Shown: piece by piece, positions 1-5,657 of the stretch
Numbering within the stretch: position 1 is the stretch's first letter
Layout of the letters: each line of letters starts with the position of its first letter
Assembly (NCBI GenBank): GCA_943331415.1
Contig: CALQLM010000105.1
Coordinates: forward strand, 1 to 5,657
Reading direction: 5' to 3'
Length of the DNA: 5,657 nucleotides
Origin: Bifidobacterium breve
GTDB lineage: Bacteria > Actinomycetota > Actinomycetes > Mycobacteriales > Mycobacteriaceae
Notes under the pieces: generated by a model
What the model saw: the letters and a program-made list of their open reading frames with translations, nothing else
Databases searched by the model: none
What the model was told of the DNA's origin: nothing
Translations under genes and position numbers: made by a program

Positions 1-779
1 CCTTTATCACCGGAATCGAGAAGGCTAAGTCGATGGGTGCCATGGCACTGTTCGGTGAGCAGTACCCGGACGAGGTCAGGGTGGTCGAGATCGGCGGACC
101 GTTCTCGCTGGAACTCTGTGGCGGCACCCACGTGCGCAGCTCGGCTCAGATCGGTCCGGTCACCCTCCTCGGGGAGTCTTCGGTCGGGTCCGGCGTCCGC
201 CGTGTCGAGGCCTACTCGGGTCTGGACTCGTTCCGGTACCTGGCCAAGGAGCGCGCACTGCTGGCCGGATTGGCCTCGAGTCTGAAAGTGCCTTCCGATG
301 AGGTGCCCGGCAGGGTCGCCACGCTGGTGGACCGACTCAAGGTCGCCGAAAAGGAACTCGAACGGATGCGATTGTCGGCGGCGCGTTCCGGTGCGGCGGA
401 CGCGGTTGCCACCGCGAAGCAGGTGGGCAAGGTCCGCCTGGTGGCTCAGCGGATGCCGACGGGGATGTCCGGAGGTGACCTGCGTTCCCTGGTCGGCGAT
501 ATCCGCGCTCGGCTCGGTTCCGAGGCGGGCGTGGTGGTGTTGATCGCCGAGGGCTCGGACGGCAAGGACGGGGGTGGTGTCACCGTGCCGTTCGTGGTGG
601 CGGTGAACCAGGCCGCTCAGGACGCCGGCGTGATGGCCAGCGATCTCGTCGGGGGTGTGGCCGCCGCCGTGGGTGGACGCGGTGGCGGCAAAGCCGACCT
701 GGCCCAGGGGTCGGGTACCGACCCGGAAGGCATCGATGCCGCACTGGCCGCTGTCCGAGCCGAGTTGGCCCGGAGCTGA
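1..779 (+). CDS. alaS: Alanyl-tRNA synthetase, C-terminal part (5' truncated by window)
   Basis: Charges tRNA-Ala with alanine in the cytoplasm and hydrolyses mischarged Ser/Gly-tRNA-Ala. The reading frame enters at base 3 without a start, and about 258 residues are visible of a family usually near 880-900. What is seen first is the end of the editing domain: the run [14 protein letters not shown] text, then VVEIGG and the CGGTH motif (Cys codon 117-119, His codon 129-131), whose Cys and His are zinc ligands in this family. A charged helical stretch follows (about bases 240-420, typical coiled coil before C-Ala). Last comes the C-Ala domain, with a glycine-rich segment and DLAQGSG near bases 660-720 and a closing helix ending at TGA 777-779. 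The ORF is intact and its composition matches its neighbours. ruvX begins 8 bp downstream, a pairing common in actinobacteria. Identification is very secure; only the 5' extent is unknown. Confidence 0.97.
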   Translation, partial: FITGIEKAKSMGAMALFGEQYPDEVRVVEIGGPFSLELCGGTHVRSSAQIGPVTLLGESSVGSGVRRVEAYSGLDSFRYLAKERALLAGLASSLKVPSDEVPGRVATLVDRLKVAEKELERMRLSAARSGAADAVATAKQVGKVRLVAQRMPTGMSGGDLRSLVGDIRARLGSEAGVVVLIAEGSDGKDGGGVTVPFVVAVNQAAQDAGVMASDLVGGVAAAVGGRGGGKADLAQGSGTDPEGIDAALAAVRAELARS

Positions 780-787
780 GGTCGGAC

Positions 788-1273
788 ATGTCCGAGCGAG
801 ACCGACTGCCCGATCGGCCGGGTGCCGATGACCCGGGCCGGGGACGACGCCTCGGTATCGACGTGGGCACGGTCCGGATCGGGGTGTCGGTCAGCGACCC
901 GGATGCGATCTTGGCGACTCCGGTGGAAACGGTTCGCCGAGATCGCCGGGCCGGGCACCTTCGTCGGCTCACCGCGCTGGTGCGGGATCTCGAGGTGGTC
1001 GAAGTTGTCGTGGGATTGCCGCGCACGCTGGCCGATCGCTCCGGATCCTCCGCTGAGGACGCGGTCGGGGTGGCCGAGGCGATCGCCGGACTGATCAGCC
1101 CGGTGCCGGTGCGATTGGCCGATGAACGATTGACTACCGTCAGCGCGGCGCGATCTCTGCGTGAGGCAGGGGTGCGCGCCAAGGACCAGCGGGGGCTAAT
1201 CGATCAGGTTGCGGCTGTGGCGATACTTCAGGGATGGCTCGACCAGCGTCGCAACACGGCGGCGACATCATGA
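788..1273 (+). CDS. ruvX: RuvX/YqgF family putative Holliday junction resolvase / pre-16S rRNA nuclease
   Basis: A 161-residue RNase H-fold protein of the YqgF/RuvX family. Members are described either as nucleases maturing the 5' end of 16S rRNA or as Holliday junction resolvases; the M. tuberculosis homologue has been called RuvX. After a short polar N-terminal tail (about residues 1-20) comes the first strand, [12 protein letters not shown], with the expected catalytic Asp25. VVVGLP follows mid-protein, then DERLTT (Asp112-Glu113-Arg114), and finally [15 protein letters not shown] with Asp139. The acidic residues D25, E113 and D139 fit the family's metal-binding site. Length is slightly above the usual 140-150 because of the tail. 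The ATG at 788 is preceded by GAGG (778-781) at 6-nt spacing, overlapping the alaS stop, so expression is probably coupled to alaS. The stop TGA at 1271-1273 forms an ATGA overlap with a short frame leading to mltG. Confidence 0.94.
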   Translation: MSERDRLPDRPGADDPGRGRRLGIDVGTVRIGVSVSDPDAILATPVETVRRDRRAGHLRRLTALVRDLEVVEVVVGLPRTLADRSGSSAEDAVGVAEAIAGLISPVPVRLADERLTTVSAARSLREAGVRAKDQRGLIDQVAAVAILQGWLDQRRNTAATS

Positions 1274-1317
1274 ACCGCGAGGCGGCGGCGACCCCGTTAG
1301 AGAGTGACGATGCCTGA
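1270..1317 (+). other. 15-codon micro-ORF bridging ruvX and mltG
   Basis: An ATG at 1270-1272 overlaps the ruvX stop as ATGA. It opens a frame of 15 codons ([15 protein letters not shown]) that closes with TGA at 1315-1317, just past the mltG ATG at 1310. Terminating ribosomes could restart here and then be delivered to the mltG start, giving translational coupling. There is no evidence of a functional peptide. It could equally be chance in GC-rich sequence, or the remains of an older mltG start frame. The arrangement is seen directly; the function is inference. Confidence 0.35.
1299..1304 (+). promoter_or_regulatory. Shine-Dalgarno that selects the mltG ATG start
   Basis: The purine run AGAGAG ends 5 nt before the ATG at 1310. 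The GTG at 1304 is in the same frame but lies inside this run and has no Shine-Dalgarno at proper distance (nearest GAGG at 1279-1282, about 21 nt away). The ATG is therefore preferred as the start. Confidence 0.55.
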
Positions 1318-2500
1318 AGACTCAAAACCAGATCGTGAGCGGCGGCGGCCCGAACGCTCAGGCGGCCGTGGAAAGAATATCGCCCTGCTCGGTCTACTCG
1401 TCGCGGTTGTATTGGGTGCAGTTCTTCTGGGTCCCAAGATCTTCGGCGGGTCTGGGTCATCGACCGATTTCGCCGGTGAGGGCGCCGAGGACGTCGTGTT
1501 CCAGGTTCACCCCGGTGACTCGGGATCGGTAATTGCCCAGAATCTGCTCGACCAGGGCGTGATCGCTAATGCGGGCACGTTCGTCTCCGCGGCCGCGGGC
1601 AACGCCGAGTTCGCCGCCATCCAGCCGGGCTTCTACAAATTGCGTACTGAGATCCCCGCGGCGACGGCGGTGGCGAAACTGACCGATCCGAAATCCCGGG
1701 TCGGCAAGCTTGTCATCCCGGAGGGCCGCCAACTCGACGATATCGAGGCGGTCAGCACCGGCGCGGTGACCGAGGGCATCTTCACCCTGATCTCCGACGC
1801 CAGCTGTGTGGACCTCAACGGCACGCGGAGCTGCGTGTCCGCGAAGGATCTCAAGGCCGCCGCGGGGGAGGGCCCGCTGTCGTCGTTGAATGTTCCGGAT
1901 TGGGCTATCAAGGGCGCCGGCGTCATGGGTAACAGCCATCGGCGACTGGAGGGCCTGATCGCCCCCGGCACCTGGAACGTTGATCCGTCGGAATCGGCCA
2001 AGGAGATTCTGGCCACGCTCATCGCCGAGAGCGCTGATCACTACGTCCAGGGCGGACTCCTCGATACCGCCAAAGCGATGAACATTTCTGCCTATGAAGT
2101 CCTGATTGTCGCGTCGCTGGTGCAGAAGGAATCCAAACCCGTCGACTTCGCCAAAGTGGCCCGCGTCATCTACAACCGGCTCGACAGTGATTACGACCGA
2201 CTCGAGTTCGATTCGACGGTGAACTACCCACTGGTCCGCCAGGAGGTCGCCACCACCGACGCCGATCGGAAAACCGAAACGCCGTGGAACACCTACGCCA
2301 AGGCCGGTTTGCCGGCGACACCGATCTGCTCGCCGGGGGATGACGCACTTGCTGCGGCCGAACGCCCGGAGCCGGGCGACTGGTTGTACTTCGTGACGGT
2401 GGACCAGGACGGCACCACCTTGTTCACCAGTGATTACCAGGAACACCTGAGCAACATTGAGAAGGCGCAGCGCAGCGGCATCCTCAATTCCGGCCGATGA
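1310..2500 (+). CDS. mltG: Endolytic peptidoglycan transglycosylase MltG (YceG-like)
   Basis: MltG cleaves nascent glycan strands at the outer face of the membrane and is proposed to set glycan chain length. The predicted protein has 396 residues. It starts with a charged, Arg-rich cytoplasmic tail (about 1-22), then one membrane helix (about 24-41, IALLGLLVAVVLGAVLLG), then an extracytoplasmic region. An early LysM-like subdomain is expected near residues 60-120 (VFQVHPGDSGSVIAQNL). The YceG catalytic domain follows, with ASLVQKES placing the catalytic Glu at 274, then VARVIYNRL, DSTVNYPL, TPWNTYAKAGLPATPICSPG, and the terminal YFVTVDQDG/F block. Cys166 and Cys175 could form a disulfide outside the membrane. 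The ATG at 1310 is chosen for its AGAGAG site; GTG 1304 would add two residues. Gene order ruvX-mltG-aroE is typical of mycobacteria. The ORF is intact and the family call is secure. Confidence 0.94.
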   Translation: MPEDSKPDRERRRPERSGGRGKNIALLGLLVAVVLGAVLLGPKIFGGSGSSTDFAGEGAEDVVFQVHPGDSGSVIAQNLLDQGVIANAGTFVSAAAGNAEFAAIQPGFYKLRTEIPAATAVAKLTDPKSRVGKLVIPEGRQLDDIEAVSTGAVTEGIFTLISDASCVDLNGTRSCVSAKDLKAAAGEGPLSSLNVPDWAIKGAGVMGNSHRRLEGLIAPGTWNVDPSESAKEILATLIAESADHYVQGGLLDTAKAMNISAYEVLIVASLVQKESKPVDFAKVARVIYNRLDSDYDRLEFDSTVNYPLVRQEVATTDADRKTETPWNTYAKAGLPATPICSPGDDALAAAERPEPGDWLYFVTVDQDGTTLFTSDYQEHLSNIEKAQRSGILNSGR

Positions 2501-2523
2501 AGCCGCGCGATGAACGTCAGTGA
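2497..2523 (+). other. 8-codon micro-ORF overlapping the mltG stop
   Basis: ATG 2497-2499 overlaps the mltG TGA (2498-2500) as ATGA. It opens MKPRDERQ and ends with TGA 2521-2523, which itself overlaps a GTG at 2520 (GTGA). This could catch ribosomes finishing mltG. No peptide function is claimed, and frames this short arise by chance. Confidence 0.25.
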
Positions 2524-2532
2524 AGAGTGCAG
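2505..2532 (+). repeat. 28-bp direct repeat, copy 1 (mltG-aroE spacer)
   Basis: It starts GCGCGATGAACGTCAGTGAA and ends GAGTGCAG. It matches copy 2 at 27 of 28 positions (T at 2528 against C at 2563). The two copies are 35 bp apart start to start, with a 7-bp spacer (2533-2539). Each contains an ATG followed by Asn-Val-Ser-Glu-Glu codons and a purine-rich GTGAAGAG that can serve as a Shine-Dalgarno. The 35-bp period is not a multiple of three, so a duplication shifts frame and places new stop/start overlaps. Confidence 0.9.
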
Positions 2533-2548
2533 AGGGCGTGCGCGATGA
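2510..2548 (+). other. 12-codon micro-ORF in repeat copy 1
   Basis: ATG 2510 opens MNVSEECRGRAR and ends at TGA 2546-2548, overlapping the ATG of the second repeat (2545) as ATGA. It is one link in a possible reinitiation chain from mltG to aroE. The geometry is seen directly; translation is inferred. Confidence 0.3.
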
Positions 2549-2567
2549 ACGTCAGTGAAGAGCGCAG
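2540..2567 (+). repeat. 28-bp direct repeat, copy 2 (abuts the aroE start)
   Basis: This is the second copy of the spacer repeat. It ends exactly one base before the aroE TTG at 2568. Its GAAGAG (2557-2562) lies 5 nt from that TTG and is the only good Shine-Dalgarno candidate for aroE, so the repeat appears to supply the aroE ribosome binding site. Copy 1 may therefore be a duplicated aroE leader. Confidence 0.9.
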
Positions 2568-2571
2568 TTGA
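2545..2571 (+). other. 8-codon micro-ORF whose stop overlaps the aroE start
   Basis: ATG 2545 opens MNVSEERS and closes with TGA 2569-2571, sharing bases with the aroE TTG at 2568 (TTGA). A ribosome that terminates here sits on the aroE start, a classic layout for translational coupling. It could explain how a weak TTG start, with a modest Shine-Dalgarno, is used. Peptide function is not implied. Confidence 0.35.
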
Positions 2572-3392
2572 ACCCCCGTAAGGCCGCCATCCTGGGTTCG
2601 CCTGTCGCGCACTCGCGTTCACCCCAGCTTCATCTCGCCGCCTACCGTGCACTTGGCCTGCATGACTGGACCTATGAGCGCATCGAGTGCACGGCTGACG
2701 AATTACCAACACTGGTAAGCGGATTCGGTCCGGAGTGGGTCGGCGTTTCGGTGACCATGCCAGGAAAGTTCGCTGCTCTCCGGTTCGCCGACGAACGAAC
2801 CCCCCGCGCCGAACTGGTCGGTTCAGCCAATACCCTCGTGCGCACTGACCGTGGCTGGCGTGCCGATAACACCGATATCGATGGCGTGGCGGGCGCGCTC
2901 GGACTTGTGTACGACCCCCGTGATCCGGCACCCCTGCGCGGGGATCGGGCGATCGTGCTCGGCTCCGGCGGCACGGCGCCCTCGGCTGTGGTCGCCCTTG
3001 CAGGCCTGGGAGTGCGGGAGATCACCGTGGTCGCGCGCAACCGTGAGAAAGCGGACCGAATGCTCGAACTCGGATCTGAGCTCGGTGTGGTCATCGGATA
3101 CCGGGATTTCGCCGAACCCGACCTGCCAGAGTGGGCCGCCGCGGCCGCGGTTCTGGTGAGCACCATTCCCGCCGATGCGGCCGCCGCCCACGCGGAGACT
3201 TTCGCCACCGTGCCGCTACTGCTGGACGCTATCTATGACCCCTGGCCCACCCCGTTGGCCCGCGCGGTCGGCGCTGCCGGCGGCACGGTGATCAGTGGAC
3301 TGCAGATGCTGCTGCACCAAGCCTTCAGTCAGGTCGAACAATTCACAGGCCGTCCGGCGCCGCGACAGCAGATGGAGGCGGCCTTGGGCTAG
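2568..3392 (+). CDS. aroE: Shikimate dehydrogenase (NADP-dependent)
   Basis: Reduces 3-dehydroshikimate to shikimate with NADPH, the fourth step of the shikimate pathway. At 274 residues it has normal AroE length. The N-terminal substrate domain carries SPVAHSRSP (residues 11-19, shikimate-binding serines), VTMPGK with catalytic Lys67, SANTL with Asn88, and DNTDIDG with catalytic Asp103. The Rossmann domain follows with GSGGTAPSA (about 132-140) and VVARNR (Asn158-Arg159) for NADP phosphate recognition. The C-terminus has IYDPWPTPLA and GLQMLLHQAFSQVEQFTG, closing the substrate site. The start is TTG 2568: it gives a conserved N-terminus, GAAGAG lies 5 nt upstream, and no suitable in-frame ATG exists before the SPVAHSRSP motif. 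The leader contains the 28-bp repeats. The neighbours mltG upstream and an A24 peptidase-like gene 11 bp downstream match mycobacterial order. Confidence 0.96.
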   Translation: MNPRKAAILGSPVAHSRSPQLHLAAYRALGLHDWTYERIECTADELPTLVSGFGPEWVGVSVTMPGKFAALRFADERTPRAELVGSANTLVRTDRGWRADNTDIDGVAGALGLVYDPRDPAPLRGDRAIVLGSGGTAPSAVVALAGLGVREITVVARNREKADRMLELGSELGVVIGYRDFAEPDLPEWAAAAAVLVSTIPADAAAAHAETFATVPLLLDAIYDPWPTPLARAVGAAGGTVISGLQMLLHQAFSQVEQFTGRPAPRQQMEAALG

Positions 3393-3403
3393 CGTCGCCG
3401 GAC

Positions 3404-3841
3404 GTGGGCGGTGTCGGGATGCTGGGGTGCGCGGCGGTGATCGCCTGGACGGCCGCGCTGAGCGTGACCGATATCCGCCGTCGGCGACTGCCGAACGCTC
3501 TGACCCTGCCCGGTGCCATGGCAATCCTGGCCGGGGCCGCAGCAGTCGGTTCCGCGATGCCGGCACTGCTGGGTGGACTGGCCCTGGGCGGGCTTTACCT
3601 GCTGGTGCACCTGGCCGACCCGACGGGAATAGGCGCCGGTGACGTCAAACTGGCCCTCGGTCTCGGCGCGCTGACAGGTGCTTACGGGTTTCCGGTGTGG
3701 TTTCTCGGCGCGCTCGGCGCAGCACTGCTGACCGTGGTCGTGGGGGTGGTGGCGAGACTGCGACACCACAGCACGTGCGTGCCGCACGGCCCGTCGATGT
3801 GCGTGGCCAGTCTGGCCGCCACTGGCCTTGCGGTGTTCTAG
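3404..3841 (+). CDS. A24-family prepilin peptidase-like membrane protein (catalytic domain only)
   Basis: A 145-residue, very hydrophobic protein with about six predicted membrane segments (roughly 6-22, 33-48, 54-71, 82-98, 100-117, 131-145). It carries the two aspartate motifs of A24 aspartic peptidases: Asp23 in SVTDIRRRRLPN and Asp80 in GIGAGDVKLALGLG. The PHGP segment (127-130) resembles the conserved P-F-G-P stretch near the end of the family. It lacks the N-terminal cysteine/methyltransferase domain of PilD, so it is like CpaA/TadV or archaeal preflagellin peptidases. These cleave leader peptides of pilin-like proteins at the cytoplasmic membrane face. No pilin or Tad gene is in the window, so the substrate is unknown. 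The start is GTG 3404; ATG 3419 (residue 6) is a plausible alternative, and neither has a strong Shine-Dalgarno. It matches the position of M. tuberculosis Rv2551c. Confidence 0.85.
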   Translation: MGGVGMLGCAAVIAWTAALSVTDIRRRRLPNALTLPGAMAILAGAAAVGSAMPALLGGLALGGLYLLVHLADPTGIGAGDVKLALGLGALTGAYGFPVWFLGALGAALLTVVVGVVARLRHHSTCVPHGPSMCVASLAATGLAVF

Positions 3842-3871
3842 GACGCCCGGTTTAGGTCTGCCATATTGGGT

Positions 3872-3890
3872 CCCGCGTCGCCGACGTGGG
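3872..3890 (+). promoter_or_regulatory. Hairpin overlapping the aroC Shine-Dalgarno region
   Basis: Bases 3872-3879 pair with 3883-3890: an 8-bp stem with one G-U pair and a 3-nt loop (GCC). Its 3' arm ends in GGG, the first bases of the aroC Shine-Dalgarno. No U-run follows, so it does not look like an intrinsic terminator. It may modulate aroC translation, but stems of this size are common by chance at this GC content. Confidence 0.35.
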
Positions 3891-3894
3891 AAGA
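3888..3894 (+). promoter_or_regulatory. Shine-Dalgarno of aroC, deciding the GTG start
   Basis: GGGAAGA lies 7 nt before GTG 3902 (3895-3901 between). It supports GTG 3902 over the upstream in-frame TTG at 3866, which lies before this site. Confidence 0.6.
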
Positions 3895-3901
3895 TGGACG
3901 A

Positions 3902-5122
3902 GTGTTGCGATGGACCACTGCTGGTGAATCCCACGGCCGCGCCCTAGTGGCGATGGTCGAGGGCATGGTCGCGGGCGTCGCGGTCACCTCCGCCGATATT
4001 GCCGGCCAGTTGGCTCGGCGCCGACTCGGGTACGGGCGCGGCGCACGGATGAAGTTCGAGCAGGATGAGGTCACCGTGCTGGCCGGGGTCCGGCACGGCA
4101 GCACACTGGGCGGTCCGATCGCCATCGAGATCGGCAACTCCGAGTGGCCCAAATGGGAGACGGTGATGGCCGCCGACCCCGTTCCCGCGGACGCGTTGGA
4201 CTCCGACAGCGCACGTAACGCCCCGCTGACCCGGCCGCGACCCGGTCACGCCGACTACGCCGGCATGCTCAAGTACGGATTCGACGACGCACGCCCGGTA
4301 CTCGAACGCGCCAGCGCCCGGGAGACCGCCGCGCGGGTGGCGGCCGGAACCATTGCCCGCGCATTCCTGCGCCAGGCACTGGGCGTCGAAGTGGTCTCGC
4401 ACGTGGTGTCGATCGGTGCATCGGAGCCCTACGACGGCCCGCCGCCGACCTTCGCTGATCTGCCGCGTATCGATGAGAGTCCGGTTAGGGCCTTCGACGC
4501 CGCGGCCGAGAAATCCATGATCGCCGAGATCGAGGCCGCGAAGCGCGACGGTGACACGCTCGGGGGTGTGGTGGAGGTCGTGGTGCATGGTCTGCCGATC
4601 GGGCTCGGTTCGTTCACCAGCGGTGAGAACAAGCTCGACAGCCAGCTCGCTGCCGCGGTGATGGGTATCCAGGCGATCAAGGGTGTCGAGATCGGCGACG
4701 GTTTCGCCACGGCACGCCGGCGAGGTAGCGGTGCCCACGATGAGATGTACCCCGGCCCCGACGGAGTGATGCGATCGACGAATCGCGCGGGTGGGTTGGA
4801 AGGCGGTATGACCAACGGTCAGGCACTGCGGGTTCGCGCCGCAATGAAACCGATCTCGACGGTCCCGCGCGCACTGGCCACCGTCGACCTGGCCACCGGA
4901 GAGCAGGCCGTGGCGATTCATCAGCGCTCAGATGTGTGCGCAGTGCCTGCCGCCGGCGTGGTGGTCGAAACCATGGTGGCGCTGGTTGTCGCCCGAGCGG
5001 CTCTGGAGAAGTTCGGCGGTGACTCGCTGGCCGAAACCCGCCGCAACATCGAGGGATACCTGCGCGAACTGCGCGAACGGGAGGCCGTTGGCGGCTCGGA
5101 CTCGGTTCGGCTGTCGGGGTAG
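3902..5122 (+). CDS. aroC: Chorismate synthase
   Basis: Converts 5-enolpyruvylshikimate-3-phosphate to chorismate by anti-1,4 elimination of phosphate, using reduced FMN; it is a cytosolic tetramer in this family. The 406 residues match the usual length of about 400. Motifs in order: N-terminal [15 protein letters not shown] with conserved His11, [27 protein letters not shown] with His116, [15 protein letters not shown] (RASARET at 136-142), [44 protein letters not shown], and [17 protein letters not shown] (Asp344). GTG 3902 is chosen because it gives the MLRW start known from mycobacterial AroC and has GGGAAGA at good spacing. A TTG at 3866 would add 12 unconserved residues, and TTG 3905 is one codon inside. 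It is separated by 60 bp from the peptidase-like gene and by 5 bp from aroK, so it is cotranscribed with aroK. M. tuberculosis nomenclature calls this gene aroF. Confidence 0.97.
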   Translation: MLRWTTAGESHGRALVAMVEGMVAGVAVTSADIAGQLARRRLGYGRGARMKFEQDEVTVLAGVRHGSTLGGPIAIEIGNSEWPKWETVMAADPVPADALDSDSARNAPLTRPRPGHADYAGMLKYGFDDARPVLERASARETAARVAAGTIARAFLRQALGVEVVSHVVSIGASEPYDGPPPTFADLPRIDESPVRAFDAAAEKSMIAEIEAAKRDGDTLGGVVEVVVHGLPIGLGSFTSGENKLDSQLAAAVMGIQAIKGVEIGDGFATARRRGSGAHDEMYPGPDGVMRSTNRAGGLEGGMTNGQALRVRAAMKPISTVPRALATVDLATGEQAVAIHQRSDVCAVPAAGVVVETMVALVVARAALEKFGGDSLAETRRNIEGYLRELREREAVGGSDSVRLSG

Positions 5123-5127
5123 CGGAA

Positions 5128-5657
5128 ATGGCACCGAAGGCCGTGCTGATCGGGCTGCCCGGCTCGGGTAAATCCACTATTGGGCGCCGGCTGGCCAAGG
5201 CGATGGGGTGCTCGCTGATCGACACTGATGCCGTGATCGAGGAACGATCCGGACGCACGATCGCGGAGATCTTCGCCGCCGAGGGTGAATCCGGTTTCCG
5301 CCGAATCGAGGAGCAGGTCATCCGCGAGGCTCTGGAGAATCACGATGGAATCGTCTCGCTGGGTGGTGGTGCGGTGACCACCGCGGGTGTGCGCGAGGCA
5401 CTGGCCGGCCACACGGTGGTCTACCTGGAAATCAGCGCCGCTGAGGGCATTCGCCGGACCAGTGGTAGCACCGTTCGTCCACTGCTGGCCGGACCCGACC
5501 GGGCCGAGAAGTACCGCAGCCTGCTGGCTGATCGGGTTCCGCTGTACCGCCGGGTTGCGACGATCCGGATCAATACCAACAGACGAAACCCCGGGGCGGT
5601 TGTCCGCTATATCGTTGGCCGCCTGGAGAATCCGGAGCCACCGCGTCGTCGGCGGCC
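5128..5657 (+). CDS. aroK: Shikimate kinase (3' end beyond the window)
   Basis: Phosphorylates the 3-hydroxyl of shikimate using ATP, feeding EPSP synthase. The frame runs open from ATG 5128 to the window edge: 176 complete codons and no stop, so the C-terminus lies outside. Walker A is GLPGSGKST (residues 9-17). Shikimate contacts are Asp34 (IDTDA), Arg58 (FRRIEE) and the Gly79-81 triplet (LGGGAV). The lid holds Arg117 (TVRPLL) and Arg136 follows (ADRVPLY). These numbers coincide with those known for M. tuberculosis shikimate kinase (176 residues). Since residue 176 is reached without a stop, this protein has at least a slightly longer tail, here rich in Pro and Arg (PEPPRRRR). ATG 5128 lies 5 bp after the aroC stop with only a weak purine site (GCGGAA), consistent with coupling to aroC. 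Confidence 0.97.
   Translation, partial: MAPKAVLIGLPGSGKSTIGRRLAKAMGCSLIDTDAVIEERSGRTIAEIFAAEGESGFRRIEEQVIREALENHDGIVSLGGGAVTTAGVREALAGHTVVYLEISAAEGIRRTSGSTVRPLLAGPDRAEKYRSLLADRVPLYRRVATIRINTNRRNPGAVVRYIVGRLENPEPPRRRR

Noticed and set aside
1304..1309. GTG start for mltG two codons upstream of the ATG
   Set aside because: It overlaps the AGAGAG ribosome site and has none of its own; the difference is only two residues and cannot be fully excluded.
1457..2446. Long open frame on the - strand (329 codons) opposite mltG
   Set aside because: It is antisense to a gene with clear family motifs; high-GC codon use leaves the opposite strand open. The translation is Arg/Gly/His-rich with no recognisable domain.
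2505..2567. CRISPR-like array from the tandem repeat
   Set aside because: Only two copies with a 7-bp spacer, no cas genes, and the repeat overlaps translation signals.
3839..3867. Possible promoter before aroC (CATATT as -10, TAGGAC as -35)
   Set aside because: The -10 matches consensus at only four of six bases and the -35 is poor; not enough to annotate without transcript 5' end data.
3866..3901. Upstream TTG start for aroC (12 extra residues)
   Set aside because: The extra segment covers the Shine-Dalgarno of the GTG at 3902, and family members begin at MLRW.
3944..4921. Long open frame on the - strand (325 codons) opposite aroC
   Set aside because: Same GC-driven shadow effect; the + strand carries the full set of chorismate synthase motifs and the antisense product resembles nothing.

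Overview
The window reads as ordinary, tightly packed chromosomal DNA from a high-GC actinobacterium, most likely a Mycobacterium or Mycolicibacterium. The case rests on strong G/C bias at third codon positions, GTG and TTG starts, protein sequences that recall the M. tuberculosis orthologues closely (AroK, AroC and AroE almost phrase by phrase), and the gene order alaS-ruvX-mltG-aroE-A24 peptidase-aroC-aroK. That order follows the Rv2555c to Rv2539c block as I remember it. No search was run, so species level is not claimed.

Layout, all on the + strand: the 3' part of alaS (1-779); ruvX/yqgF (788-1273); mltG (1310-2500); a 67-bp spacer with a near-perfect 28-bp tandem direct repeat; aroE (2568-3392, TTG start); a small A24-type prepilin-peptidase-like membrane protein (3404-3841); a 60-bp spacer with a hairpin next to the ribosome binding site; aroC (3902-5122, GTG start); and aroK (5128 to beyond the window end). 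Gaps are 8, 36, 67, 11, 60 and 5 bp. I see no convincing terminator, so most or all of these genes are probably co-transcribed.

The genes join three functions: translation and nucleic-acid housekeeping (alanyl-tRNA synthetase, RuvX), cell-wall synthesis (the MltG endolytic transglycosylase), and the shikimate pathway. AroE makes shikimate, AroK phosphorylates it, and AroC makes chorismate after the EPSP synthase step, which is not encoded here. aroB and aroD would be expected just downstream by analogy with M. tuberculosis.

There is no clear new system, mobile element, CRISPR array or RNA gene. The most interesting structure lies at the gene junctions. The mltG-aroE spacer repeat carries a chain of very short reading frames whose stops overlap the next start (ATGA, then TTGA at the aroE start). 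A similar 15-codon frame bridges ruvX and mltG. These look like devices for translational coupling and resemble in logic the mycobacterial MIRU elements, but that is inference.
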